A stretch of 55,352 nt of DNA from an uncultured Prevotella sp. Lineage in GTDB: Bacteria > Bacteroidota > Bacteroidia > Bacteroidales > Bacteroidaceae. Both the position numbers and the translations under genes were made by a program. Position 1 is the first letter of the stretch. Each line of letters opens with the position of its first letter. Under the pieces are notes generated by a model. That model was given only the letters and a program-made list of their open reading frames with translations. It did no database searches and had not been told where the DNA came from. Positions 26,090 to 34,584 of the stretch are shown one piece after another. The stretch spans positions 1 through 55,352 of the forward strand of contig CAKQSF010000014.1 in NCBI GenBank assembly GCA_934272845.1, read 5' to 3'.

Positions 26090-26917
26090 TTATTCTAATG
26101 TTATAACCTCAACTTTGTCGTTTTCCTTTTGCGCTTTCTTCATAGTTTTAGCATGTCTAATCCGCTCAAGGATTTCTTCCGTTGTGCCTTCTGTGCTAAT
26201 ACCAAGCCGTTTGGCTTTCTTTACTGCCTTCAGGTATTTCTTGTCAGACTGCATTTGTACTTCAGCCATGGCTTTTTCCATTTTTTCGTGAGTCATTACG
26301 GAGGCATCACCGTCGTGGGTTGCAGGTGGTGTCTCTTGTGGAAGGCTTTCTTTCTGAGGTACGACAATCTGGTTCTCGCTTGCTTTTACAATGGGTTCTA
26401 TTTGCTCTTCCGTTTTGTGTGAGGTTATCTTCTTTCGTGTCCTTTTGCGCTTCTTAGTAACGCTCTTCTTGGAAGTCATAGGAATCTCTTCCTTTTTTTC
26501 ATCGTTATTCACTTTGGTGGGCGTAATATGCGCTTTCCATACGAGGAGAAGTATAATACAGATAGAAAGTAAGAGAAGTAAATGTTTTCTTTTGAACTTT
26601 ACATAAAATGTTACAAGACGGTTGAGGCGTGATTGTATTTTGTGACAGAGGGTCTGATTCTCTTCTGTGTCATCAAAGGGATTTATACCGTGTCTTCGGG
26701 CATGACATTCCCTGCACAGTACTACAAGTTCATCTGGACGATATGACCATGGATTAACGTTGCGGTAAACGAGGTGGTGTACCTGAAGTTTATTTCTCTC
26801 ATTATAGAAGGTTCTGCCACAGTCTTCACAGGTGAAGTTTCTTTCCTTAATGATGGAATAGGAGAAGCCTCGCCAGTAGTCGGTGTTTAATAGTTTGTGG
26901 TATTCTTCTCTCGTCAT
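26090..26917 (-). CDS. Membrane-anchored HNH endonuclease-like protein with SAP-like C-terminus
   Basis: A 275-residue protein of unusual layout. An HNH domain occupies about 5-80, with zinc ligand pairs C30-x2-C33 and C68-x2-C71, the catalytic-type H47-H48, and H76. One transmembrane segment follows at about 112-128 (LLLLLSICIILLLVWKA). Next comes a lysine-rich segment (149-165), a low-complexity P/E/T linker, and a C-terminal helical unit (226-258) with AKRLGISTEGTTEEILERIR, which resembles a SAP DNA-binding motif. I chose ATG 26917 (MTREEYHKLL) because upstream codons overlap the helicase end and show no family resemblance. It lies 26 bp after an SF1 helicase gene. A nuclease tethered to the membrane and acting on incoming or chromosomal DNA is inference only. 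Confidence 0.78.
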   Translation of the reverse strand: MTREEYHKLLNTDYWRGFSYSIIKERNFTCEDCGRTFYNERNKLQVHHLVYRNVNPWSYRPDELVVLCRECHARRHGINPFDDTEENQTLCHKIQSRLNRLVTFYVKFKRKHLLLLLSICIILLLVWKAHITPTKVNNDEKKEEIPMTSKKSVTKKRKRTRKKITSHKTEEQIEPIVKASENQIVVPQKESLPQETPPATHDGDASVMTHEKMEKAMAEVQMQSDKKYLKAVKKAKRLGISTEGTTEEILERIRHAKTMKKAQKENDKVEVITLE

Positions 26918-26943
26918 TGTAATTAGGGAGTATGATAATGTTG

Positions 26944-28881
26944 TTACTGCTGAATACTCTGTATGTATTCCCACAACTCGCGGTAAAAGGGATGGCGCGT
27001 CATAGTGTCCTTGTTGCCAAGGATTATTAGTTTCATTCTAGCGCGAGTCATCGCTACGTTCATTCGGCGTAGGTCACTGAGGAAGCCTATCTGCCCATTG
27101 TCGTTGGAGCGGACGAGGGAGATGAGTATGACGTCACGCTCTTGTCCCTGAAAGCCATCAACGGTGTTGACGCTGATGAGATGGCGATAGGGCTTGAAGA
27201 ACTCATATTTCTTTATCAATCGTTTAAGATATTGCACCTGAGCACGATATGGGGAGATAATGCCAATGTCGATATTCTCGTCGAGTATGCGCTGTTTGCT
27301 AATCTTCGTGAGGTATTCGGCAAGGGTAAGAAGGGTGAGTTTGGCCTCCGCTTTGTTTATGCGTCCAAAACTATCGCCAACGAATTGTTCTTTGAAGTCG
27401 CTGACATTACCTTCTTCCGCAGTGTCTGAGATTTTCTCTGCGGTGTCTATCCACGTTATGGCATGGTCGTAGTCGAGTATACCGCGGTACTTAATCTGTG
27501 GTGCACTCTCTACCTGCCCTTCGTAGAACCAGTTGCTGGAGAAGCGCATTATGTCTTCATTCATGCGGTATTGCACCTTTAAGAGTGTTACCGTTTCTGG
27601 TTTGTTCTCTGCTATGCGCTCCATGAGTGTCTTACCTAATCCTGCCTTTAATGCAGCGAAACTCTTTATGGTAGGTGGCAACTGGCAGTGGTCACCAGCA
27701 AGGACAATACGTGATGCTCTGCGTATCGGAATCCAACAGGCGGCTTCTAAGGCTTGCGCTGCTTCGTCAATGAATAGTGTTCCGAACTTCATTCCTTCCA
27801 ACAAACGGTTGGCAGAGCCTGTAAGTGTGCAGGCTATGACACGTGCTTCGCTGAACAGTTCAGCATTGATGCGTATCTCTATCTCCGCAGCACGGCTCTT
27901 GAGGTGTTCTAATCGCTGGTGGTATTCATAACTTTTCTTCTTGCTTTTGCGCAAATCTCTTATCGCCTTGCGTATAGCCCACAGTTGGGTGTAGTCGGGA
28001 TGGCTCTCGAAACGTCGCTCGTAGGTAAAGCCTAACATCTTGTCGTTGACACGTGTGGGATTGCCTATGCGCAGAACACTGATGCCTCGGTCAACGAGTT
28101 TCTCTGATATCCAGTCCACAGCCATATTGCTTTGTGCGCACACCAACACTTGGTTCTCACGCATCAAGGTCTCGTTGATAGCCTCTACGAGGGTTGTTGT
28201 CTTGCCAGTACCTGGAGGGCCGTGTACTATTGCTACGTCTTTGGCACGTAACACCTCGTTGACAGCGTGCTCCTGAGTAGAGTTTAACCAAGGAAAACGC
28301 ATAGGACTGAAGGTGAACTGTTCTGCTTGGCGATGTGAATAGAATAGGTCGCGTAGATATGCAAGGCGGTTGCCCTTTGCATTCTTTACGCGATCTAAGG
28401 CATCGAACATCAATCGGTAACTGCTTTCGTCGAAGGATAACTGAACTCCTATGGGAAGAGCAGATTGCTGAAGGTCAAGCAACGGAGCGGAATCAGGAAC
28501 ACTTACTAACATGCGGTCACCGTCAACATAATTGACTGTACCTGTAAAGCCAAAGTATTTGATAGTTTTTCCGTGGCCTTCCGCATCACTTTCCTGAGAG
28601 TTCGTATTCTTTTGAGTAAAGAACATGACGGGACGTCCGAACTCAAAGTTATGGTCTATCTCTTCGTCTGATGTGCGGAAAACTTCTACAACCATCTGGT
28701 TTAACGAGTTATAGAAGTTTCTTCCTATGCGCAACGGAAACCAAGCGTCACCGCGCTTGACCTTCCGCTGTATGCCCGTCTGTTCGGTTTGCTTGCGGAA
28801 TGTCTCCTTTTCGGCATAGTACTCCAACTGTAGCAGTGCTCGTTGGCGTTCTATCTCTTGTATGGGTGAGGTTTGCTCCAT
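26944..28881 (-). CDS. SF1B DNA/RNA helicase (IGHMBP2/DNA2-like)
   Basis: A 645-residue superfamily 1 helicase. The N-terminal 200 residues form a beta-barrel-type accessory region, followed by Walker A GPPGTGKTT (221-229). Motif II is DEAAQALE, motif III GDHCQLPPTI, motif IV includes QYRMNEDIMRFS, and motifs V and VI are NTVDGFQGQERDVI and VAMTRARMKL. This is the pattern of UPF1/IGHMBP2-like enzymes that translocate 5' to 3' on nucleic acid. It starts 3 bp after the HAD gene stop and ends 26 bp before the membrane HNH gene, so translation is probably coupled. A housekeeping role in nucleic-acid repair is likely, but the HNH partner raises the possibility of a joint DNA-processing job. Confidence 0.93.
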   Translation of the reverse strand: MEQTSPIQEIERQRALLQLEYYAEKETFRKQTEQTGIQRKVKRGDAWFPLRIGRNFYNSLNQMVVEVFRTSDEEIDHNFEFGRPVMFFTQKNTNSQESDAEGHGKTIKYFGFTGTVNYVDGDRMLVSVPDSAPLLDLQQSALPIGVQLSFDESSYRLMFDALDRVKNAKGNRLAYLRDLFYSHRQAEQFTFSPMRFPWLNSTQEHAVNEVLRAKDVAIVHGPPGTGKTTTLVEAINETLMRENQVLVCAQSNMAVDWISEKLVDRGISVLRIGNPTRVNDKMLGFTYERRFESHPDYTQLWAIRKAIRDLRKSKKKSYEYHQRLEHLKSRAAEIEIRINAELFSEARVIACTLTGSANRLLEGMKFGTLFIDEAAQALEAACWIPIRRASRIVLAGDHCQLPPTIKSFAALKAGLGKTLMERIAENKPETVTLLKVQYRMNEDIMRFSSNWFYEGQVESAPQIKYRGILDYDHAITWIDTAEKISDTAEEGNVSDFKEQFVGDSFGRINKAEAKLTLLTLAEYLTKISKQRILDENIDIGIISPYRAQVQYLKRLIKKYEFFKPYRHLISVNTVDGFQGQERDVILISLVRSNDNGQIGFLSDLRRMNVAMTRARMKLIILGNKDTMTRHPFYRELWEYIQSIQQ

Positions 28882-28884
28882 TAT

Positions 28885-29700
28885 CTATGATATTATGTTC
28901 AGTGTCTTCAATGCTTTGGCTATGCCATCGTGTTCATTGTCATCGGTAACGTAATCGGCAACGGCTTTTACTGCATCTTCTGCATTACCCATAGCGATGC
29001 CAATGCCAGCGGTTTGTAACATGGATATGTCGTTGAAACTATCTCCGAATGCCATGAGGTTGTTTGTCGTCAATCCCATGTTGGAAAGCATCTGTTTTAG
29101 GGCGGAGCCTTTGTCAATGCCTAATGGCAACAGTTCTATAAAGTATGGCGTAGAGCGACAGATGTGCATCTTGCCTTTAGTCTCTTCCTGCATTATGGCT
29201 TCCCATCTGGGTGCTACTTTCGGCGGACCAACCATGAGACATTTGTTCAGTGGTCGTGGCGTGTCATTGATGAAGTTCTGCACACCGACAATCTCCATCT
29301 TGTTGTTGCGCGAGGATTGGTGTACGTAAGGGTCATCGGGATGTTCAGTGTATATGTGGTCCTCATAGTATGTCATCAGTGTCATACCTGAACGTTCTTG
29401 ACATTCGTGTAGATATGGCAATAGAGTGGGAGAGAGGGCCTGCTCTACCAATACCTTACTAGTACCACATTCTTCTATGTGTCCACCGTTGTAGCACAAC
29501 AACATTCCTCCGTACTGCTCCATTTGTAGTTGTTTTGCAAGTGGGCGCATACCATAAGGAGGTCGTCCAGAAGAAAGACAAAGCCTCACACCTTGTCGCT
29601 GTGCTTGCATAAGTGCAGCGATGGTGTGAGGCGTTATTTCCTTGACCTCGTTGGTAAGAGTACCGTCAAGGTCAAGGGCTATTATTCGTATTTCGTTCAT
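28885..29700 (-). CDS. Cof-type HAD hydrolase
   Basis: A 271-residue phosphatase of the HAD superfamily, Cof (IIB) subgroup, typically acting on sugar phosphates or flavin-related phosphates. Motif I is DLDGTL with nucleophile D10 and general acid D12. Motif II is the serine in LSSGRPP, the motif III lysine is in GIDKGSALKQ, and motif IV is GDSFNDISML. The C2B cap occupies the middle (about 85-190). It begins 4 bp after the TPR gene stop and ends 3 bp before the helicase start, so it is in the middle of a tightly packed operon. The substrate is unknown. Confidence 0.93.
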   Translation of the reverse strand: MNEIRIIALDLDGTLTNEVKEITPHTIAALMQAQRQGVRLCLSSGRPPYGMRPLAKQLQMEQYGGMLLCYNGGHIEECGTSKVLVEQALSPTLLPYLHECQERSGMTLMTYYEDHIYTEHPDDPYVHQSSRNNKMEIVGVQNFINDTPRPLNKCLMVGPPKVAPRWEAIMQEETKGKMHICRSTPYFIELLPLGIDKGSALKQMLSNMGLTTNNLMAFGDSFNDISMLQTAGIGIAMGNAEDAVKAVADYVTDDNEHDGIAKALKTLNIIS

Positions 29701-29704
29701 TCTA

Positions 29705-31156
29705 TTACTTCAGACTGAGAATAGCCTTAGCATTGGCACTCTCAGGATTCAGTTTGATAAGTTTCTCAGCATATTCCTTTGCCTTGTCCATGTCGTTAAG
29801 GTTGTGGACATAGTTTGTACAGATAGCCTCGTATGCATTGATAAGCATCTTTGTCTCGCCAGCACTACGGTTCTCGTCTTTCTCAATGATGTCAGCAAGA
29901 GTCTGGAAATGAGGAGCAGCCATCTTCAGTTTCTCAAGGTCGCTGATGTTAGGAAGGGCGAATGGGAAACGACTACGTTTGCTTGCTACATATGCAGCAT
30001 TAGTAGGATATTTCTCTGCCAGTGCAGCATAGAGTTCGTCCGCTTTCTTGAATGCTTCCTGCTTTCTCTCTGCTGTGCTCTTCTCGTCCATCAGTTCATC
30101 AGCATAGAGAGAAGCGAGAGACTCCTCAAGGCTGAATGACTTGCCAGTCTGTGCCTGAAGATATTTGTCAAGGTATTCGCCAGCCTTAGCGTAGTTGCTG
30201 AGTTTCTTGTAGCAGTCAGAGATGTCCTTATTCTTTTCTGTTACGGTGCCAGCATCGATGCCGTCAAGTTTCTGAATCTTCTCGTAGCAAGCGATAGCCT
30301 CTTCATACTTCTTTGCACCTTTGAGTGAGGTAGCATAATAGTTGTAGTCGAAGGCAGAAATCTTAGCAGAGTCAGAAGCATTAAACAGGTTATTACCAGC
30401 CTCTATAGCCGCTTCGTACTCCTTCTTGTCAGTAAGGCTGAACATGATAAGGCGGTTCATGGAAGCGTTACGAGGCCACTTAGCGTGTCCCCAGTTAGCA
30501 ACCTCAAGAGCCTTGTCATAGTCCTTTGAAAGGAAAAGGTTGGTAGCATAGTCAGAAACCTGATAGTCCTTCATGTCGTCCAACTTAACCTTGCCGTAGT
30601 ACTCGATAGCCTGCTTCAGTTTACCGCTACTTGAATATATCTCGGCAGCGATGAGGTCTACAGGGTAGTCAGGGCGTTGCGCACGCAAATCCTCCAGTGT
30701 CTGTACAGCACCAGCAGGGTCCGTCTTACTCATTATCTGTGCATAGCGACGATAACCGTCTGGGCTTTTAGGGCTGAAATATATAGCCTGCTGGAAGCAC
30801 TCTGCCGCTTTACCACCGTCATCCTTTGATACTGCGATATTTCCAAGCAGCACGAAGATTTCGCCTTTCTCTTCGTTAGTGCCCTTTTTGCTTATTATCT
30901 CGTATGCTTTGTTTGCATATTCCTCTGCTTTATTTGCGTCCTTGGCAGCAAGATATGCCTTTGCAATACTTGCGAGAGCATTGGCATTCTTTTTATTTTC
31001 TTTTGCTATAGCCTCAATCTGACTTGCGCCATCAGCAGCGTTTGCTTTAAGTATTGCTGAAACCTGTGTCATGATAGCGTCAGGCTGAGACTGAGCCATT
31101 GCAGGAGCACTCATTAGTACCATAAGGGCTCCAACCAGTATGTTCTTTGTTCTCAT
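29705..31156 (-). CDS. Exported TPR protein of the TonB/ExbBD locus
   Basis: A 483-residue protein with a signal peptide (MRTKNILVGALMVLMSAPAMAQ) and at least eight tetratricopeptide-type helix pairs along its length. Typical units are KAAECFQQAIYFSPKSPDGYRR, here shown only as the family pattern, and ALEVANWGHAKWPRNASMN. It is probably a periplasmic scaffold. Bacteroidales genomes commonly place such a TPR gene after exbB-exbD-exbD-tonB and a PstS-like lipoprotein gene, as here. A 262-bp gap containing a 23-bp repeat array separates it from the PstS-like gene. Downstream it is followed almost without gap by the HAD gene. The role in TonB-dependent uptake is inferred from conserved context. 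Confidence 0.83.
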   Translation of the reverse strand: MRTKNILVGALMVLMSAPAMAQSQPDAIMTQVSAILKANAADGASQIEAIAKENKKNANALASIAKAYLAAKDANKAEEYANKAYEIISKKGTNEEKGEIFVLLGNIAVSKDDGGKAAECFQQAIYFSPKSPDGYRRYAQIMSKTDPAGAVQTLEDLRAQRPDYPVDLIAAEIYSSSGKLKQAIEYYGKVKLDDMKDYQVSDYATNLFLSKDYDKALEVANWGHAKWPRNASMNRLIMFSLTDKKEYEAAIEAGNNLFNASDSAKISAFDYNYYATSLKGAKKYEEAIACYEKIQKLDGIDAGTVTEKNKDISDCYKKLSNYAKAGEYLDKYLQAQTGKSFSLEESLASLYADELMDEKSTAERKQEAFKKADELYAALAEKYPTNAAYVASKRSRFPFALPNISDLEKLKMAAPHFQTLADIIEKDENRSAGETKMLINAYEAICTNYVHNLNDMDKAKEYAEKLIKLNPESANAKAILSLK

Positions 31157-31260
31157 TTTATTTTGTTCTTTTTTTTGCTTGTTTGTATTTCTATCTTATT
31201 CCTATGCTATTGCAATATAACCATGAATAGTTATTCCTTATTTACAATTTAATTGTCAAC

Positions 31261-31447
31261 GTGAACTTCATTTAGTTGTTATCGTGAACTTTCTTATTAA
31301 GAATTTAGTCGTTTACGTGAACATTATTTAGTAGTATCGTGAACTTCATTTAGTTGTTATCGTGAACTTTATTTAGTCGTTAACATGAACTTCATTTAGT
31401 CGTTAACGTGAACTTTATTTAGTCGTTTACATGAACTTCACGGATAG
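31261..31447. repeat. 23-bp tandem repeat array, about eight units
   Basis: Units begin GTGAACTTCATTTAGTCGTT (plus strand) and start at 31261, 31284, 31317, 31339, 31362, 31385, 31408 and 31431. Most are 23 bp; one is 22 and one, with an insertion, is 33. The last units run into the 3' end of the PstS-like gene and encode its final residues, REVHVND, and its stop codon. Confidence 0.93.
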
Positions 31448-32378
31448 TGAGTCTACCATAAGCAGGCAATAATCCCGCTTTGAGTATTACTATTTGACCG
31501 CGGTCTTGTGATATGATGAAGTTCTTGAAGCCAGTAGGCAGTCCCATGTGAGGATCGTTTAGAAGTATATAGATGGTGCGAACCAATGGGTAGTTGCCGT
31601 TAAGGAAATAGTACTGGTAAGGCTTCCATGAGTTCGCTACGGTAGCCACATCCATCTTTGTTACTGCCATTGGGCGAACTTCTTTACGGAATGTAAGGTT
31701 CGTAGTATCACGTTGGTCGTTTAGCCAGTTGCTGCCAATAATACCAATGGCTCCTTTGTTTTTTTCTACATACTTGACAACCTCTTCTGTTTTATTAACA
31801 GCGAAAGCGTTAGGTGCCTTGATAGCCTTACTACCAAGTATGCTATCCTCAACATAGTGCACGGTAGAAGAAGTCTTATTGTCGAATACTACGCTGATTT
31901 CTCCTTTATTAGAACCAGGGTATATTTGATCCCATCGAGTAACTTCACCGTTGAATATTCTTCTTATATCTTTCACACTGATACAAGAGTCAGTGTTAGC
32001 CGTATTCTGAATCAATGCCAATCCATCGTATGCTATTTTGATGGAAAGGGGGAATTGCTTGCGTGCCTTTAGGCTTTCAAGTTCCGCAGGCTTATAGTCG
32101 CGTGCAGTTATCGCCATGCATACCTTGCCTTGCAGCAACATATTGATGGCTTCAGACTCACTTGTGTATATAGGAGTGAGTTTAGCGAGAGGGTAAAGCG
32201 ATTCAAAAAGTGAGCGCTCCTCTTCAATAATGGGACTAAAACTTTCGTCAGAGGCGAAAGATATCGCCCCTGACGAATAAGTATCAGTGCGACCATCTTT
32301 GTTCTTGCGTCCTCCGCAAGAACAAAGATTGGCCATAAGTATTAATCCTACGAATATGTAAGATAACGTTTTAATCAT
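31419..32378 (-). CDS. PstS-like phosphate-binding lipoprotein
   Basis: A 319-residue substrate-binding protein of the PBP-like/PstS superfamily. The lipobox LCSCGG puts the lipid-modified cysteine near residue 19-21, so it is probably membrane-bound in the periplasm. Family segments include ISFASDESFSPIIEEE (like the GAGAT-type ligand loop), ISVKDIRRIFNGEVTRWDQI, and YPLVRTIYILL. A phosphate transport permease is not adjacent. The gene lies instead between tonB and the TPR gene, a layout conserved in Bacteroidales, so it may serve the TonB system rather than phosphate import. Its C-terminal seven codons come from the neighbouring 23-bp repeat, which suggests the repeat has eroded the original 3' end. 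Confidence 0.85.
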   Translation of the reverse strand: MIKTLSYIFVGLILMANLCSCGGRKNKDGRTDTYSSGAISFASDESFSPIIEEERSLFESLYPLAKLTPIYTSESEAINMLLQGKVCMAITARDYKPAELESLKARKQFPLSIKIAYDGLALIQNTANTDSCISVKDIRRIFNGEVTRWDQIYPGSNKGEISVVFDNKTSSTVHYVEDSILGSKAIKAPNAFAVNKTEEVVKYVEKNKGAIGIIGSNWLNDQRDTTNLTFRKEVRPMAVTKMDVATVANSWKPYQYYFLNGNYPLVRTIYILLNDPHMGLPTGFKNFIISQDRGQIVILKAGLLPAYGRLTIREVHVND

Positions 32379-32404
32379 ATTTATGTAATGCTTGTAATAT
32401 GATA

Positions 32405-33247
32405 TTACTGTAGACGGAATGTTACAGGGAGTGTGTACTTCACACGTACTGCAGAACCATTCTGCTTACCAGGAATCCAGTGTGGCATAGACTTGATGAC
32501 ACGCTGTGCCTCCTTGTCAAGAGAAGGGTCAACAGACTTTGCAACCTTTACGTCGGTGATAGAACCATCACGTTCTACGACGAAAGTACAAATTACACGA
32601 CCCTGAATACCATTCTCTTCAGCAATTACAGGATACTTGATGTGAGAACTGAGGTATTGCATGAGTGCACCCATACCGCCAGGGTAAGAAGGCATCTGTT
32701 CAACAACGTCGAACACCTTGTTTTCTTCTTCCTTTGGTTTAACAGGTTCCTGTGCGATGACTTCCTTAGCCTTCAATACTTCGCCGCCTTCGTCGTTACC
32801 AACAACGTCGAATGCACCGACAGCGGCACCACTCTTCATGATGTCCTCCTGGCTCTTCATTTCATCTTCAGGCTTTACCTCATCATCCTTCTTAATGACA
32901 GGAGCGGTGAATTTGACAGAACTCTTAACCTTTTCTACCACTTTCTTTACCTCTTCCTGCTTAACAAGTTGCTTACGCTCTACTTTCGCTTCCTTTTTCT
33001 TCTGCTGCTGTAGGGCAGTAAGTTCTGTAACCTGATTCATAGCTGCTTTTCTTGCTGCTGCCTCGTCCGCAATATTTTTGAGGGTGAGACCAACCTGACA
33101 TGCGATAGCGAGCAAGATAACAGCCAGAATAGCAATCACATTACGCTTACCTGTGTTCTTACGCAGAGCATAGGCACCATACGCCTGGTTGCGGTCCGCA
33201 AAAACAATGTCGGTCCACTCACCAGATATGAGATCTATTTTTGACAT
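32405..33247 (-). CDS. tonB: TonB energy-transducing protein
   Basis: A 280-residue TonB that carries inner-membrane energy to outer-membrane receptors. The N-terminal cytoplasmic stretch WTDIVFADRNQAYGAYALRK is typical of Bacteroidota TonB, and one transmembrane segment lies at about 35-52. A lysine- and glutamate-rich periplasmic rod follows (about 75-180), with a C-terminal TonB_C domain (about 190-280) showing SYPGGMGALMQYLSSHIKYP and GRVICTFVVERDGSITDVKV. It is downstream of exbB-exbD-exbD in one operon, 52 bp after the second exbD. The receptor gene at 46910 is one of its likely partners. Confidence 0.95.
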   Translation of the reverse strand: MSKIDLISGEWTDIVFADRNQAYGAYALRKNTGKRNVIAILAVILLAIACQVGLTLKNIADEAAARKAAMNQVTELTALQQQKKKEAKVERKQLVKQEEVKKVVEKVKSSVKFTAPVIKKDDEVKPEDEMKSQEDIMKSGAAVGAFDVVGNDEGGEVLKAKEVIAQEPVKPKEEENKVFDVVEQMPSYPGGMGALMQYLSSHIKYPVIAEENGIQGRVICTFVVERDGSITDVKVAKSVDPSLDKEAQRVIKSMPHWIPGKQNGSAVRVKYTLPVTFRLQ

Positions 33248-33299
33248 TTTGTAATCTTTTAAATTGTTAATACTTGTACTTGTTTAAGTCAACGTTTCC

Positions 33300-33932
33300 T
33301 TACTTGACACCCTTCTCATCAAGAAGTTTCTTGTCCTGGTCGTTGATTTTGTCAAGCACGTACTTACCAATGCTGCATATCTGCATCTCGTCAAGAGCGT
33401 CCACAACGTTTTTGTATGTAGCGGAATCCGTAGCCTTGATGATGACGGTCATAGTTTGAATTTTCTGTCCGTCAATCTCACCAGCCTTAATCTTAGACAA
33501 TGCTGCGTTGTATTCTGCCTCCGTCATGTCGTCTTTCTTTTGATCGAGCATGGCTTTAGCCTTCATTACCTGCAGAACAGGCTGCGTATTATCCTCTGTT
33601 ACGTGTGTCTGTAGCACCTTTCTGATACCATTTTTACCCCATGTAGTAGGTTTGAGGCATGAAGGGTCATCATACTTAGGCATACCTTCAACATAGAAAA
33701 TCTTGTTGTTGCCTGTAGCATAGATAGTGATTGTATACGAAGCCTTTGTTACTGACTTATCCTGATCTTCAAGGTTCTTATCATTAGCCGGCATACTCAG
33801 TTCCATAGACTGAGGTTTAGCCAGAGAGGTACAGAGCATGAAGAAAGTGATAAGAAGCATCATCATATCAACCATCGGCGTGAAGTCCACGCGGACGTTC
33901 ATTTTCTTTTGCTTTTCTTGTTTCTTTGCCAT
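33300..33932 (-). CDS. exbD: ExbD-type biopolymer transport protein
   Basis: A 210-residue second ExbD of the Ton motor. The N-terminal MNVRVDFTPMVDMMMLLITF contains the transmembrane segment with the proton-carrying aspartate D in PMVDMMM, then a periplasmic domain of about 160 residues. It starts 3 bp after the first exbD stop and is longer than enteric ExbD (about 140 residues), as is usual in Bacteroidota. The periplasmic part has an insertion with Asp/Lys-rich loops. It acts with ExbB in the inner membrane to drive TonB. Confidence 0.92.
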   Translation of the reverse strand: MAKKQEKQKKMNVRVDFTPMVDMMMLLITFFMLCTSLAKPQSMELSMPANDKNLEDQDKSVTKASYTITIYATGNNKIFYVEGMPKYDDPSCLKPTTWGKNGIRKVLQTHVTEDNTQPVLQVMKAKAMLDQKKDDMTEAEYNAALSKIKAGEIDGQKIQTMTVIIKATDSATYKNVVDALDEMQICSIGKYVLDKINDQDKKLLDEKGVK

Positions 33933-33935
33933 TTA

Positions 33936-34553
33936 TTAATCCTCCCCGGTCTTTAGCGATGTGATAAGGTAGTAACGGTTCTGATCCATATCCTGAAGTT
34001 CAGACATTACCTTCTTGATGTTAGCGTACGGAGTATCAGAGTCTGCCTTAATAGCAATCTTGATGTCTTCCGTATTCTCTACAACAGAAGTAACCCACTC
34101 CTGGAACTCACTTTTGCCATTATTGATAGAGTCAAGAGGGATACCGGCTTCCTTGCCAGTCATAGCCTCTGTCATCTTCTCAGTAGGCAGGTTGAGATAA
34201 GTTTTCAGCAGGTTCAGGCTCATACCCCACATAGGGTCAGTCTGGAACTTCTTCATTTGTGTGGCATTCAGTTGAAGGTCGAATTTGTTGTCCATGTCTT
34301 GGATAACGGTCAACACATCATTCTGATTGTCCAAACTCATAAATACCTTGCCGGTCTTGTCGACAACGATATTGAGGACGTTCTTCTCTGGAATCTTAAT
34401 CTCCGATACAGACATAGGCTGGTTTACCTTTACTGGCTCGTTCTTAACGAATGTTGAAGTCAACATAAAGAACGTCAGCAAAAGCACCATCACGTCTGAC
34501 ATAGGAGTCATGTCAATCCAGACGTCGCTTTTCTTAATTTTTAACTTACCCAT
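33936..34553 (-). CDS. exbD: ExbD-type biopolymer transport protein, first copy
   Basis: A 205-residue ExbD with the membrane segment VWIDMTPMSDVMVLLLTFFM, where D in PMSDVM is the conserved proton-path residue. The periplasmic domain ends in YANIKKVMSELQDMDQNRYY, a typical ExbD ending. It lies 31 bp downstream of exbB and is followed immediately by the second ExbD. Two non-identical ExbDs per operon are normal in this phylum and suggest a mixed ExbD dimer in the ExbB pore. Confidence 0.93.
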   Translation of the reverse strand: MGKLKIKKSDVWIDMTPMSDVMVLLLTFFMLTSTFVKNEPVKVNQPMSVSEIKIPEKNVLNIVVDKTGKVFMSLDNQNDVLTVIQDMDNKFDLQLNATQMKKFQTDPMWGMSLNLLKTYLNLPTEKMTEAMTGKEAGIPLDSINNGKSEFQEWVTSVVENTEDIKIAIKADSDTPYANIKKVMSELQDMDQNRYYLITSLKTGED

Positions 34554-34584
34554 AACTGAATAAAATTTAAAGGGTTAGTAAAAA

